This document shows positions 21,380-33,260 of a stretch of DNA of 64,000 nt, one piece after another. Below the pieces are notes generated by a model that saw only the letters and a list, made by a program, of their open reading frames with translations, did no database searches and was not told the DNA's origin. This DNA is from Paraconiothyrium sp. Pb-2020. Taxonomy: Eukaryota > Ascomycota > Dothideomycetes > Pleosporales > Didymosphaeriaceae. Every line of letters begins with the position of its first letter. Position 1 is the stretch's first letter. The position numbers were made by a program, and so were the translations under genes. The DNA lies in the NCBI GenBank assembly GCA_022419385.1, contig JAJUBI010000001.1:1302001-1366000 (forward strand), given 5' to 3'.

Positions 21380-22499
21380 ATGGGAATCGAGGCCGAACTG
21401 GAGGGACCGGAGCATGGCCTCCAGAGGACGCTGAAGGATCTCTTTGCGGGCGCAGTTGGTGGTGTGGCACAGGTGCTTATTGGTATGTGACAGATTCTCA
21501 CACGACCAGCTGCATCTTCACGGCAAGCCTTCACGGGGCTCTTGACCCAAAGTCTTCGTAAACCCACTGCCGAGCGTCAGGTTGTATAGTACCAAGTCAA
21601 TGGATCATAACTCCGATATCGGATCGAACAGAACTGACTCAGAACAGGACAGCCGTTCGATATCGTCAAAGTCAGGTTACAGACGACATCGCAGTATTCA
21701 GGCGCCTTGGATGCTGCTACCAAGATCTACAAGAATGAGGGGGCCCTTGCCTTTTATAAAGGTACATTGACGCCGTTGATCGGCATCGGTGCGTGCGTGT
21801 CAGTCCAGTTCGGCGGATTCCATTACGCTCGTCGCGCATTTGAGGCGCGGAACCTCGAAAAGACAGGCTCTGGTGATCTGAGCTACTCCCAGTACTACGC
21901 AGCTGGTGCATTTGCAGGAATTACGAACACAGTACTGTCAAGCCCGATCGAGCACATCCGCATCCGTCTGCAGACGCAGCCTCATGGTGCAGCTCGTCTT
22001 TACAACGGTCCCATCGACTGCATCAAGAAACTTACGGCCCACGAAGGTATCCGAGGTGTCTACCGCGGAACAGCTGTGACTTTCTTGCGTGAAGCAAATG
22101 CATACGGCGCCTGGTTCGCGGCCTTTGAGTACATGATGAACAAGGATGCGGAGCGTAATAACATCAAGCGGGACGAGATTAGCACGCTCAAGGTGGCTCT
22201 TTATGGCGGTCTAGCAGGCGAGGCACTCTGGCTTTGGAGCTACCCCTTCGACGTGATCAAGAGCAAGATGCAAACGGATGGATTTGGTGAAACGCAAAAG
22301 TACAGGAGCATGCGCGACTGCTTTGCTCAGACGTTCAAGGCAGAAGGCCTGGGTGGTTTTTGGAGAGGCATTGGCCCTACGCTATTGAGGGCCATGCCTG
22401 TTAGCGCAGGAACGTTCGCGACGTAAGTTTTATGGGACATGCCGTTGACGGTGGCTGACACACTGCAGGGTCGAACTTACCATGAGACTTATCAACTAG
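21380..22499 (+). CDS. Mitochondrial carrier family protein, Ymc1/Ymc2-like
   Basis: Exons are 21380-21482, 21648-22422 and 22469-22499; introns are 165 and 46 bp. The product is 302 aa, the standard size for the SLC25 family. Three carrier signatures mark the three repeats: GQPFDIVKVRLQ after the first splice, SPIEHIRIRLQ, and SYPFDVIKSKMQ. The N-terminus ELEGPEHGLQRTLKDLFAGA and GTLTPLIGIGACVSVQFGGF are close to the fungal Ymc/Crc group of amino-acid (or acyl-carnitine) carriers of the inner membrane; substrate assignment is inference. The last exon encodes only VELTMRLIN. A short stop-rich first intron explains why the open frame seems to start at 21707. Confidence 0.92.
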
Positions 22500-23299
22500 G
22501 AAGATGGCGCGATATTCACCTGGATCATAAAGTATGGAGGCAACAAGGTTTCGATAAACAACGCCCTGGCAGCTTAAGCGAACAGCGGGCTCGTAAATTG
22601 GCGGACTGCATCGTACAATCGTACGTATAGACAGCCATGCGTGTGGAGGTCGAGGTCCCGGAGCGTGGTTAACGGACTCCGGCGAGGACAGCAGATGTAC
22701 AAATCCACCCTATCAACAATTGTCTACAGTAGCACAACCGACCCCTTCGGACGCGCCAAGACGTTATTTGCATGCACGCACTTCACCCTGTCACGTCTCC
22801 CTGGTCCATGTCCACGACACATGTTCCTCCGCCCACCTGCACGCTGTGTAGACAGCTGCACACGGCGCGCTCTTTATGCATCCCCACCTTTATACATAAC
22901 CACAACGAGCGCTAATTAGGCTTGCCTAGCCGTCGTCTTCGCACGCCTCCGTGCACAGGTTGCCAATAATTACGGCCCCAGTCAGACGTGTGCACGTTTG
23001 CTCCCCACGGACTAAAACCTTCCAGAAGCGTTAGCCGAGTCCACCCATCACCTTGGACCCCTGCATAGCCGACGCTCCATGGACCGTTCTCAGCTTCCCC
23101 GAAAGTTAGTCCAATGCGACGGGCCCGCTGTGCTTGGGACGGGTCGCTGTGATAAGAGGGTGCGTGCCGTTGCGCTGCCCTTCCCACGTGGAATTGACTT
23201 CCGTTCCATCGCGTGAACGACAGCTCCAACGGGTGCCGTCACCGTCCTCGAGAAGCTCCGTTCCAGTCAGCGTGGGTGTTGAGCGTAGAATAACAAAGC
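22500..23299. other. Intergenic interval
   Basis: An 800-bp interval with no supported gene. Frames at 22641-22919 (+) and 22912-23229 (-) lack motifs and conflict with one another. Confidence 0.45.
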
Positions 23300-24154
23300 A
23301 TGTCACACATGAGCACAGCTTCGCAGCCCACGGGCTGCTCGACGGAGGGTACAGGGATCAGGAAAACGCTGAGGAGGTGGAAAGACAAGTGGAGGACGAG
23401 TTCAACGCCCAGCTCGCGCACATCTAGTCCGAGAGCGCCATTATCACGGCTCCCATCAAATGCGTCGTCGGCAGCTCCCTCACATAGATCGAAGCCTGCG
23501 ACGGAACCGCTCCCTCCAATTCCCGCTTCGCCGCCTCCGGTGCCGAGCGCTCTCTTCACACCCACCACAGAAACCTTCATACACTCGCCAGCAGACCCTA
23601 GGAATAGGTCACGGAACTCGTCGAACACGTCTAGTACCACGCCGCCTGGCACGCTGAAGAAGCCGAGACCAGTGTCGAGGAGGAACACAGCGCCATCCGA
23701 CTTCCTCACCAGCGCGCTCCAGGACGAGAACCGACTGCCAGACCATCGAGAGTTACCGATGAATGTAGTCACGACCACGATCGTCGCAGGCAACGGCGGC
23801 GACAAGCGGAAGCGGACTTCACGACTGCGACTGTCCATCTCTCGAAGAGGGTCGATATTATCGTCGTCGCCGTCGAGCCCGTCACTGAACAGCCAGTTCG
23901 AGCGGAGCAGCAGTCGAGCGACGTCACGCATGGAGGAGCGCAGCACGAGCCGAGCAGCGAATCGCGTATCGGTGGTGCCGGAGTCGTGGTCGCCAGTTGA
24001 TCGGGTGGACAGCGATCGCGAGACGCTGTTCGAGGAGACGGAGCTGATCAAGAGGAGACCGAAGGAGCTGAAGGAGCTGGCGAATGAGAGGGACATCGGG
24101 ACGGTAGAGCTGGCGTATCAGTATGTAGGCAGTAGAGACGGACAGACGAGCTGA
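23300..24154 (+). CDS. Disordered Ser/Arg-rich unknown protein (284 aa)
   Basis: A single open frame from ATG 23300. The protein is rich in Ser, Arg, Pro and Thr with many potential phosphosites (RSRNSSNTSSTTPPGTLKKP, RRNTAPSDFL, SRLRLSISRRGSIL) and ends with a charged helix (RRPKELKELANERDIGTVEL). The opposite strand is also open over most of this stretch (24096-23239). I prefer the plus frame because its RRxS/T-type and PPIP motifs are typical of fungal regulatory proteins, while the minus frame is unstructured Ser/Val/Phe. No domain, signal peptide or membrane segment. It could be a kinase substrate or scaffold; that is guesswork. Confidence 0.6.
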   Translation: MSHMSTASQPTGCSTEGTGIRKTLRRWKDKWRTSSTPSSRTSSPRAPLSRLPSNASSAAPSHRSKPATEPLPPIPASPPPVPSALFTPTTETFIHSPADPRNRSRNSSNTSSTTPPGTLKKPRPVSRRNTAPSDFLTSALQDENRLPDHRELPMNVVTTTIVAGNGGDKRKRTSRLRLSISRRGSILSSSPSSPSLNSQFERSSSRATSRMEERSTSRAANRVSVVPESWSPVDRVDSDRETLFEETELIKRRPKELKELANERDIGTVELAYQYVGSRDGQTS

Positions 24155-24796
24155 AAGGGAAGAGGGCACACGAGCCGCATTCGGGCGATTTCTTTGCGTG
24201 TAGACTTTGTCTTTTGTTGGAAGCCACAGGGACAGTTCCCTTTGTTTTGCTCAATACCCATACATGGAGGATGTTCGCACTGCGCGACTCCATCGGCGTC
24301 CACAATGCATGGCTCCCACGGTGATGTTTCGTGATGGTGGAGTGTGGTGACCCTGATCTATGGTCGAGGCCTAGACGCAGGCCCTGCAGGTACCCGGCGA
24401 ACGACTCCCTCGCCGCCGCTCCCAGCGGCTCTAGCACCTCTCAGCAGCCAGACGACCACGACGCCGGGGCTTCGCGTCACCCATGCGCGTGCCCTCTCGC
24501 GCGACCACGGTCGTTGCCTGGGTTCTTTTCTGTCGGCCAGAGGACGAGGCCCCCACGCGTCTGCAGTGGATTCCGGTGGGGCGCTCGTTCCCGTGGCAAA
24601 ATTCATCCTCCAGGCCATGGCCTGACGGGCCCTAGCGCCGTTGCTGCAGCCTGAGGCACGCCCCTAAAACCACTCACATGTCGCGGAGCTGCGCTGCACT
24701 CTCGACACTTGCAGCTGCCACCCCAACACCAATATCTGGGATTCCCCGATACAGTCGCTCCTTCCGTCGTTATCGATACCAGCTTGCACACTCATC
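24155..24796. other. GC-rich intergenic interval
   Basis: A 642-bp GC-rich interval. Frames open on both strands because of composition (24331-24654, 24344-24625, 24618-24358), with no protein motif. It holds the promoter of the PEBP gene. Confidence 0.45.
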
Positions 24797-25557
24797 ATGG
24801 TCAATTGGGCCTTCTGCGCTGCCCTTCTGAGCGTCGCGGGTGCCACCGTCGCGCCGGGCTTTCCTGTGAAGGGCGCCCCGGACCTGAATGCCACCTGGGC
24901 AGGCAACAACGTCAGCCCGCCCGGCGAGCTGCTGTCGCAAGCAGGTACGTCGTCTTCCTCACTGCATCTGAGGCTTTGTGCTGATTGAAACGTGCAGACA
25001 CCGCACAGGCTCCCACACAGATCTCCTCCCCCGTCTGGACACCAGGCGGCTACGCCATCCTCATGCTCGTCGATCTCGACGTGCCCCGCAACAACACCCG
25101 CGTCCAGCTCCTCCACTGGCTCACCACAAACGTCACCATGCCCTCGACCGACACCCAGACCCTCAAGCTCGCCGACTCCTCCCTCGATCTCGCGCCATAC
25201 CGCCGCCCGAGCCCCCCGCTGAACGACACAGCCCACAAGTACACTCTACTCCTTTTCGAGCAGCCAGAAAACTTCACCGTGCCCGCGAGGTACAGGTCTC
25301 TGCTGCAAAGCAGGGTGGGCTGGGATACCGCCGGTTTTGTGAACGCGACGGGACTAGGGAGCGCCTTGGCAGCGAATTGGATTAGGGTGCAAAATACAGG
25401 CAATGATACTGGCAATGCTACCGCTAGTGCGACCCCGACGGCGAGTTCGTCACCTACTTCCACACCGACAGATTACTCGGGTAAGGCCGGTGCCATCACC
25501 CCGAGCGCGTGGCTAGGCTCCGCAGTGGTGGCCGCGTTGATGGCTGTGATGTTGTAG
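24797..25557 (+). CDS. Secreted, probably GPI-anchored PEBP-family protein
   Basis: Exons are 24797-24944 and 24998-25557; the 53-bp intron is GTACGT...GTGCAG. The product is 235 aa. The signal peptide is MVNWAFCAALLSVAGATVAP. The body matches the phosphatidylethanolamine-binding fold: AGNNVSPPGELLSQADTAQA, YAILMLVDLDVPRNN (the DPDxP-type block), LLHWLTTNVT (HWLVxNI-type block) and KYTLLLFEQPENF (the YxxLLYxQP block). A Ser/Thr-rich linker (SATPTASSSPTSTPTDYSG) precedes a hydrophobic C-terminus (LGSAVVAALMAVML), the usual layout of a GPI signal. Several Asn-glycosylation sites are visible. It would sit at the plasma membrane or wall; lipid or small-ligand binding is inferred from the fold. 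Confidence 0.9.
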
Positions 25558-26243
25558 AAGGAAGAATGAAAGCAAACGTGAGGGATAAGGAGAGAGGCGC
25601 ATGGATAAGATATGATATCCTGGGTAATTAAAATGGGAATGATACCTTTTTTTTTCACACGGCAACTGTCTTCCTTCCCTTGTGCGTCCCGGCCGGCGAC
25701 TCGCACGTTCGATACGACATGAATTTCCTCCAACTCGTGTGGACCACGAGAAGACTGCAATTCACTAGGCAACATCTGTTCAGCAATCTTGAAATTATAC
25801 TCCAGAAGGTCTGCATATACAAGTGCTACAGTGACCAATGAATGATATCTTCAACTCGAATTTGTGGTGTAAACGCTCGAGCAAGGTAAGTAACGCTCCG
25901 AAGTCAAGCTACAGAATTAGATTCTCGTGCATGTTATAGATGGAGATACACGTCCATGCCTAATCTTATATAGTAGAAAGTAGTTGTAAACCGAAAACCA
26001 CTGCCGTGCTATAGTATGAAGTTTCAACTTTTGTAAGGTGTTTCCATGGCCGACTTCATGTCTCTATCGTTGAAGGAATATTCTATCTCGAGTTGAACGT
26101 GTCTAGAGTGATGGTGAGTGTGAGCGCAATATATTGGGTCCTGCCTTCTTCACCTGGCAGTTCTCACAAATACCGGGCTTACTCTCTTACCCTGCCACGT
26201 GAACAAGAAGCCTCCAGGGCTGGGCCTCGGCCTCTTTCTCTTT
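25558..26243. other. Intergenic interval
   Basis: A 686-bp interval between the PEBP and BTB genes without a supported gene. A short T-run lies at 25648-25656. Confidence 0.4.
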
Positions 26244-27149
26244 ATGGGTGGGCCCTCGAAGCGTGCGCGCTGCAAGATGGCGGCTTCCCGCACACCTACA
26301 CCTTGGGCGGAAGACGCTTCTCCCACGGCAACGATGTCAGCAACTTCTGCCGGTAATGATCTCTGCGGCAACACGGCTTCTGAAAACATGTCTTCCGATA
26401 AGGCGCCCTAGGCCGAACGGCACTAACAAGTTACATAGCCTCCACCGTTCTGGACATACCACGGAAGAGTCATCCTACTGGGAAAACTTACATGGCTGCA
26501 CAAACCCTTGAGTGAGCAACGCAGTCAAATCATCTGATTCAGTGACTAAATGAATAGCTTCTCCGACGATCTTGTCCAATTGAAAGTGGATGCTGTACAT
26601 GCTACGTTCAATGTCCACAGGAAAGTGCTCTCCGCATCTTCCAAGTTCTTCCAAGCTGCGCTCAAGAGAGAGTGGGCTAGCTCCCGATCAGATCCAAAGA
26701 TCATCGATCTATCGGATGATGGATACACGATTGTGCATGCATACCTTCATTGGCTCTACACTCAACAATTCATTACTTGTATCGGTGGCATGCTGATCTC
26801 TGCCTACATTTTCGGAGAGAAGGTCATGGACATCAAGTACAAGAACGCCGTGCTCCAGAAAATCATGGCCGAGAGAATTCCAACAAGGTCGATCGCTTGG
26901 GCTGCGAACAAAATCTACGGGGGCAGCCCTCCGTCTCCACCTGCACGCCGTCTCATGGCCGACATGGTTGCGGATCTTGCTCAAAAGGGTGATGAGTGGA
27001 ACTTCGTTTTTGAGAGACTCAACAATAAGGTGCTTGTTGATGCCATGAAAGTTATGGTCGAGGTTCGGCGTGCTCCAAATACACGATCATGGATGGTTTC
27101 CAAGGTCAAGTACTTGGAAGAGGATCATGAACCCCAGGCGTCTGTCTGA
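26244..27149 (+). CDS. BTB/POZ domain protein
   Basis: Exons are 26244-26352, 26439-26511 and 26558-27149, giving 257 aa. Intron 1 (86 bp, GTAATG) has a CACTAAC branch site; intron 2 (46 bp, GTGAGC) has GTGACTAA. The N-terminus (MGGPSKRARCKMAASRTP) is basic and Ser/Thr-rich. The BTB fold starts at about residue 62: FSDDLVQLKVDAVHATFNVH, KVLSASSKFFQAALKREW, then IIDLSDDGYTIVHAYLHWLY. The C-terminal half (ALQ-type helices, FGEKVMDIKYKNAVLQKIM) resembles the many Pezizomycotina stand-alone BTB proteins. Such proteins may be Cullin-3 adaptors or dimerisation modules; no MATH, Kelch or zinc finger is present. The first exon is less certain than the BTB exon. Confidence 0.8.
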
Positions 27150-28250
27150 GCTTTCGTGCTCCAATTGATGGAACTCGTTCTTGTGAGAAGACATGCTAGG
27201 GCGATGAGCAAGGTCCACGAAACACACTCCACTCTAGAAGCCCGGGCCCTTGGCATCGGATTTGGTGGCTTGAGTTAGCTGAGTGGCTTCGCAGCTTAAG
27301 GGCGATGCACATACTGAAGTGTAATGAATACAGAGGACTTTGATGCTTGGAGGTGCGACAGCGAGGCATTCATGACAGTCTGCAACTCGATAAAGTCCAA
27401 CCAGCGTACAAGTGCAACATAATAGACTTGATTACAGCAGAAGACCTAGAACGTGACCCGAGGTCCGAGTGATGTTACTATGCTCGCACAATGGAATCCG
27501 CGTTGCAACTTCCGTTCAATACTGATGAAATTTGACGAAGCCCAATAATGCGCCATGCTACACCGCATAGCGGTACTCCGGCCTCTCCTTCGAGCCACAA
27601 ACATGCACTTTGTCCATACTCTCCAGCTCTCCCTCCTCCCTCTCATCATGCTCCTTCGACCCTAGACAACCCGCCAGAAACGTCGCCTGGTAGCACGCCA
27701 CAGTGATTAAAGCCGGCTTTTGCTTCCCCAATCCGGGCTCCCTCGCTCTCTCTATAGAAATTGAATGATTCTTTCGGTTTTGACTGGAAGGCATTAGTCC
27801 CGAAAATGTTTGGCACGTGTCATACTGTGCCTGCCGGCACACCTAAAGATGACGAAAGAATTGAGACGATACCCTCTTTAAGCCCGACTGGGAGCTCATC
27901 CTGATTCTCCATCCCAACGCGCAAAATGCTGACTTCTTCGCCCAGTTGCGAATCAAACTCCACGATAGCATCTATGACTCTCTGGTCTCGAATAAACGTC
28001 TTCTCGGTACACTGGTCACCAGCGGATGCGACAAAGATTAATTGTTGAGCAATTATGGGGTATGTACGTGATTGCCATGTCAATTAGCAGCAGTTCGAAG
28101 ACTCTTTCTCAAGTCGATTTTGACACATGCATGTCAGGTGGTGACTGGTTGCCTGAGCCACAATGTAATGAATCGTTAGAGGCACCGTTGGATAGAACAA
28201 TATTACCAAGCACTTTATTGAGGAGCACATCGTCCAGCACTGCAGTCGCT
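27150..28250. other. Gene-free interval with one protein-like minus frame
   Basis: No gene model is supported. The minus frame 28083-27820 contains a stretch (VIDAIVEFDSQLGEEVSILR) that reads like protein, but it stops with no partner exon I can find, so it may be another relic. Confidence 0.4.
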
Positions 28251-28605
28251 TGTGGCCTGAATAAGGGTCGTTGCAAGCTCGGCCATGTCGCGGTCAAGGA
28301 GATGAATCATCTCGGGGTGATGTTCGACTTGCCCCACGTCTCCCACAAAATGATTCAGGATATTTGTCTGTTTCTAGGCGCTTGTCGTTTTCTGTCTTTC
28401 AAGCGTTACAGCATGGAGAAGCACTAGTGACAGGTCCAGATGACGCGTTGCGTTCCGCGAAAAAGAATGGTGGCGTCGTCATGGCGTCGCTTCTTCAATA
28501 CGACAAATCTCGAAGAGCGACCATTTATCGCATTGTGGAACACCTTATGTATGTAGCCGACGTCAGTGTTGGGTGTGCGTTAGAGTTGGGAGTGGCTTCA
28601 GTTGA
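28251..28605 (+). pseudogene. Relic of a membrane dipeptidase (peptidase M19)
   Basis: In one plus frame one reads KLGHVAVKEMNHLGVMFDLP then HVSHKMIQDI, which matches the M19 block usually written as VREMNRLGMMVDLSHVS. About 100 bp later, in a different frame, DDALRSAKKNGGVVMASLL and ATIYRIVEHLMYVADVSVG match the next two M19 blocks (LVKxxGGVVMVNF and the xHIDYIxxVxG helix). So the pieces are in order, but a frameshift lies between them near 28,385 and both ends of the enzyme are missing. M19 enzymes are zinc dipeptidases. Here only about 120 codons survive, so this is a decayed fragment rather than a gene. Confidence 0.6.
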
Positions 28606-31600
28606 ACGCTGTATGTCCCTAGTAGTCTAAAAGATGTTTCAAAGCTCCCAGATGTAGTAGAATTGCTGATGGAACGCGGCGGAATTAAAAAAAAAGATGT
28701 TTTAATTCGGGCGAGAATATTATTAGTGCATGGGAAACCATTGAGCGTAGGGCGTTTGAGATCCGGGTAGGTGGCGACAAGCCTGTGGAGGATAAGCTTT
28801 AAGGTTTGTGACTGGGATAAGGGACTTTGTAAGTCTCCCTGAATAATCCGCGGCATTGAAAGATGGCGGCGCTGAAGAGCGCGGCTGAAAGGTCCTATAT
28901 GTTACTACGTTGTTAGGGCAGGAAGCACATTCATAGTGCTGTAGTGAAGAATGTATAGATCCTCTTAGTGAGCCCACAGTTGTCCTTGAGCTAATGTGGC
29001 TTATGGACAGATTATAATGTACCCTGAGTAGTTCTGTAGGAGACTCTCGTGCGGGTGAGAAATGTTGAATGAATGCGATAATCTAGGAGACGTGATGTAC
29101 GCGTAGTGTGTTGCAATTACCTAGTATACCACGAAGGATCCCTCGTTAAATGGTGTCTAAATATCTATAGGGTTGCGAGGGAGGATACTGAACCCAGGTT
29201 CTGCATGGTATGATTGGTTCTGCGGCGCTTGATAATGCTGGTAGTCTTGATGGCGAACGGCTTAGTCTATAACTAAGGTTTTCTTGGGTTGTCTGTTTGA
29301 CTGAATGTTGTGGATTGCTTTCACAATGGCGAGTATTGAGGACCAGCTGCAGCTCCTTCGTTATATATCACTTGCCTCCGTAATTTCTGTACTTCGCTGC
29401 AAATGAATGGGTTCGGTACTAACCCGTATAAGGAACCTACCGCATCCAGGAGGGTGGCCTTTGGTCGGGAATCTATTCCAGCTCAATAGTTCGGTTGACT
29501 GAAGTGCTTTCTTGAACCGAATTAAGGTAGAGAGCCATGTGCGGAAAAGTCACATCGAGTCACGCTCCATCCTTTAGACTCACTAAGGCTTCTGAAACAA
29601 TATCCTGCACTTGATATTTCGCGAGATCTTGAAGGGCATCTTCCATATGGCTCGCAGCGAAGATGCCGCAGTGGAGTTCCGGCCCGCAGTAAAGCAATTC
29701 GCATCGAATTTGAGCTTGACCCTCAACTACTGCACCCGATAGGCGGCTACCTTCGTTACAAGATCCCGGTCTAATCGAACCTGGAGTTGCCAATTTGAAG
29801 TATCTTGAATGGCGAGATTGTTCTTGTCGAATCAGAGATATGGAGATACCGCGATACGTCGGAAAAATTACGCAGAATATGTTCCCATCCTGTGGTATTA
29901 GGTCCCATCGCCTCCTTTTTCGGTTTGCGCGAGCAGACGAGCCATGCAGCTGACATCAGTCACAAATGTCTGGCTTACAATATCGTAACGTGCTATCAAG
30001 GAACTTTAGGCGCCGTTTGAAGAATGGATTCGATAAGCCGTACATCCAAGGTGCTACCATGCGAGGGCCCGCGGCGGCCGGACTCACAAGGGAGGAGCTA
30101 AATAGCACCAGTCTAAGCATGGTGGCGGTAATTCTGAACTGTCCTTCTTCGATGATTGATTGAAGCGATATACTCAAGATCGTAGGGAGTCGGTTCCAAA
30201 CAGCCCACGGGCTATCCTGCTGTTGGCGTGCTGGCCTGATTTGCAAGAGAAGGCACTATTACACCAGCAAACACAACATCCTTCCTAAGCTCGTAACCAT
30301 GTAATTAATGTATAAGTGTACGCGAGAGGTTGCTTCGAGCTAATTTCCCTCCCCCGTCGCCTTTCGATTCGAACCGTTGGTTCGCGATCGACAAAGAAGG
30401 CGCCAGACAGCATGCACATCCGTTGCGTTGTCCGTAAGTAATGGTCTGTGCATCGCATCGAGCCCACAACGCTTTGTATACCGTGTTGTTGCATTTGATT
30501 GCGAAGTATCGCGTCTATCTGCTAACGGAGACGGCAAGGAAGACATCAATCCTCTGAAAAAGATTGAAATTTCAAAATGTTGATACACCGAGTGGACCTA
30601 GAGTCAAGTTTATGCCACAAGAGGGGATGGATTGCTGGATTCAGGGTTGGAGAGGGAGTGATGTCGGCGGAGAACTTCGGACAAATCAAAAGGTGTTGTG
30701 GCTGTGCGTGAGGCTGGTGAGCGTCCGTATGGAAAGTGCATCCTCCAATCATCTTGAAGCGCTGCCATAGGTACTTCTCTCTCTCTCTTTTCAACTCAAG
30801 TGAACAGCAAAAAAGGGTCCAAATAATATCTGTCAGAGATGACAAGTCTGCTATGAGCTTCCAGCCCAAGTGACGAAGCTTAGATTTTGGTGTGGCGGTT
30901 CTTCCCTCCCGTGTCTCAGACCTGGTTTGAGCACCGTTTCAAAGTACCTGCGCCAGCGCGATCTACACAAACACAGCAAAAGTATCTTAGCTTCGAAAAC
31001 AAGCTCTTGCTAGCGACGATCTCAAAGGTGCCAAAAGGCTAGCGACCTGGTGCGGAGTCAAGTCAATTTGTATGGATTGAAGCTGTATCGTCATCCATAG
31101 GATGGTAGCCCACCCATACAGCGGTGCTTGGTAGCTTGCAGCTTGTCAGTACGTTTAATATGGTCTGCACAAGACATCGCGCGCTTCGACGCCTCTCACA
31201 GAAACGCCGAAATGGATTTGGAATTTCCCGACCCGTCCTTCTTACGCGTCTTAATGATGAACTCCGGCCCACCTGAGGCATCCCCGGACCAATCTCAGGG
31301 CTTGGCGAGCCATGAGGCGGCTATCTGCAATGGCGATCCCCGTGCACAGTTCGTTATGCAGCGGCACAGAACCTCAGGAATCATGACCATCCGGTTTCAG
31401 TGCAAGCCTTCTGTTCCAGGCATACATCCTTTGCGCAAGCAGTATGATGCTCGTCTGCATAGACCTCGATGAAGGAGACGCAATCTTATTAAAGGCAGAG
31501 ATGCCCAGGACTGTTGACGATATTCAGCCGCTCCCTCTTTGAAGAACAGTCAAGTCTTTCCTAATCACACTTTCCTTGCTACACTCCTTTGTCGCCGGGC

Positions 31601-31656
31601 GACTTGCTTTCTCTATCCACATTACGATTTCTGATACCCAATCTCGCATAATCATC
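28606..31656. other. 3-kb gene-poor interval
   Basis: No intact gene is supported. Short frames at 29522-30246 and 31128-31472 have no motif. A (TC)n microsatellite lies at about 30777-30788. The minus stretch around 29793-29560 has protein-like residue use (QIRCELLYCGPELHCGIF) but no start or partner exon, so it could be a relic. Confidence 0.4.
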
Positions 31657-31861
31657 ATGAAGCTCACCTCTATCATCGCTGCCGTCCTCTCTATGGCGGT
31701 CGTTACCGTTGCTGCCCCAGTGGCTGTCGCCGAGGCAGAAGGTACGTCAAAAACTATACTTTGCTCTGACTTCTCGTCTTACGGAATGCTATGTAGCCCA
31801 GAACCACGGCATGTGCGTCACAAGTGACGGCACAACAGTTACCCAGATCACGAACTGCTAG
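31657..31861 (+). CDS. Very small secreted peptide precursor (49 aa)
   Basis: Exons are 31657-31741 and 31797-31861; the 55-bp intron is GTACGT...ATGTAG, phase 1. The N-terminus MKLTSIIAAVLSMAVVTVA is a textbook signal peptide, followed by APVAVAEAEAQ and a mature end HGMCVTSDGTTVTQITNC with two Cys. TAG follows directly after that last Cys. In the same frame the sequence continues TGKELDLGS before another stop, so the reading frame may have been shortened by a point mutation, or the short form is real. The placement of a single intron after the propeptide region is typical for small secreted proteins of plant-associated fungi. It has no known family I can name; effector or defence-peptide roles are speculation. 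Confidence 0.6.
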
Positions 31862-33260
31862 ACGGGCAAGGAACTCGACTTGGGATCGTAACCTGAACGG
31901 GAAAGACAACACAACGCCATTCACGAAGGATATGGAGCGGATCATCTCAGATGATCATTCATACCTTTCCGGGTGAACCTGGCGTAACATTACCAAGCCC
32001 TCTCCCTAAAAGCATCGGCTAGATACTTTGATCGGTCGCTAGGGCGGCTCGAATGAATACGTAATAAACATAATCACAACCTGAATATCGACGCATGTCC
32101 ATGTTCATAACCTGCTCGCAAAACTTGATAATGGACGTCGTGATGCAGAAGACCTCTGGGAGAGTCGTGCACAGTCTAGAGCCAAAGTGTTGGTGTGGCT
32201 TTCGATCGTGTAGTGTGCAGTGTGGTTGCTGCACTGTTTGCTGTCATTGCGAATTGTGGTTAGGCTAGTCCCCATTCGGCAGTAACGGCCATCGCGTCAC
32301 CACAGTTGACAACGACTGCCAGAACGTCAAACGATAGCGGGTTATCTTCCGGAACATTTTCTAGCGCAAGTTCCTGTTAAGATAGATTATTATACATAGT
32401 GTACGGTTCTGAGAATCGAATATCGACACTGGATCGAACGTTCGCACCTGCATTGCGTCATGAACACGCACCATCCCCCCAATGACCTCAATTCAGGTTT
32501 CCAGACAAAACATCGCCATTTGTTGCTTTTCTCTCTTGTGGATGTCAACATCCCTCAGATCGTTCTCATGCACTGCTACGGGCACCTTTCCCAGCCGCCG
32601 CCTCCATCCTGGTTCTCTAATGTGGGATAACTTTTTGAGATGTCTTGCGCATTACACTCACGACAGCGGGAGTAGACGGGGGACACTTGAATTCGAATAT
32701 TGCACGAAAGACTTTGAGCCCTTTATCGTTCAGGTGATACGAACAGTTCCTCAATGAGAGCTTAGGAACAAGATGCGGATGGTCCTTCTGTTTTCGTCAG
32801 GGAGACCAGGTCCTAGACACACAGACACGTCAATACAGGGGCGAGTGGGCAAGCGAGATGCCTCTCCAGGACTTGAGAGCCCAAGAGAAGGTGGTTGAGA
32901 ATGTGGCCGACCGTTGCAAGAGTACTAAATTAGAAGAGCTGGGAGAACAGAACAATGTGAGCGGCTGTAGAGGGGTAAAGAAGGCGTTAGACAGGCACAT
33001 TTAAGCGATTTTATTTCACCAGCCGCCGTCAACGAGTGAAGCCGGCGCTCCTGCCGTTTGTGCTAGCTCCGTAAACACCACGACGGTAGGTGCGAAGCAA
33101 TCGCGCCTCCACTCCTTGCTCTCAACAAACTTCACCTCACCTCGACCACCCACTTGCTACTGAGATCTTTTCGATCGCTGTGTGGTTCGGATATTGTCCT
33201 TCAATTTCTCATACCCGCACCAGTACTGTTTGTTACCTTTACGAGCAACATTTTGGCGTC
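31862..33260. other. Gene-free interval
   Basis: A 1.4-kb interval with no supported gene. The frame at 32482-32757 has no motif. The right end is the leader of the gene starting at 33261. Confidence 0.4.

Noticed and set aside
23239..24096. 285-codon minus frame
   Set aside because: Antisense to the Ser/Arg-rich gene; the plus frame has the more protein-like pattern, though neither is certain.
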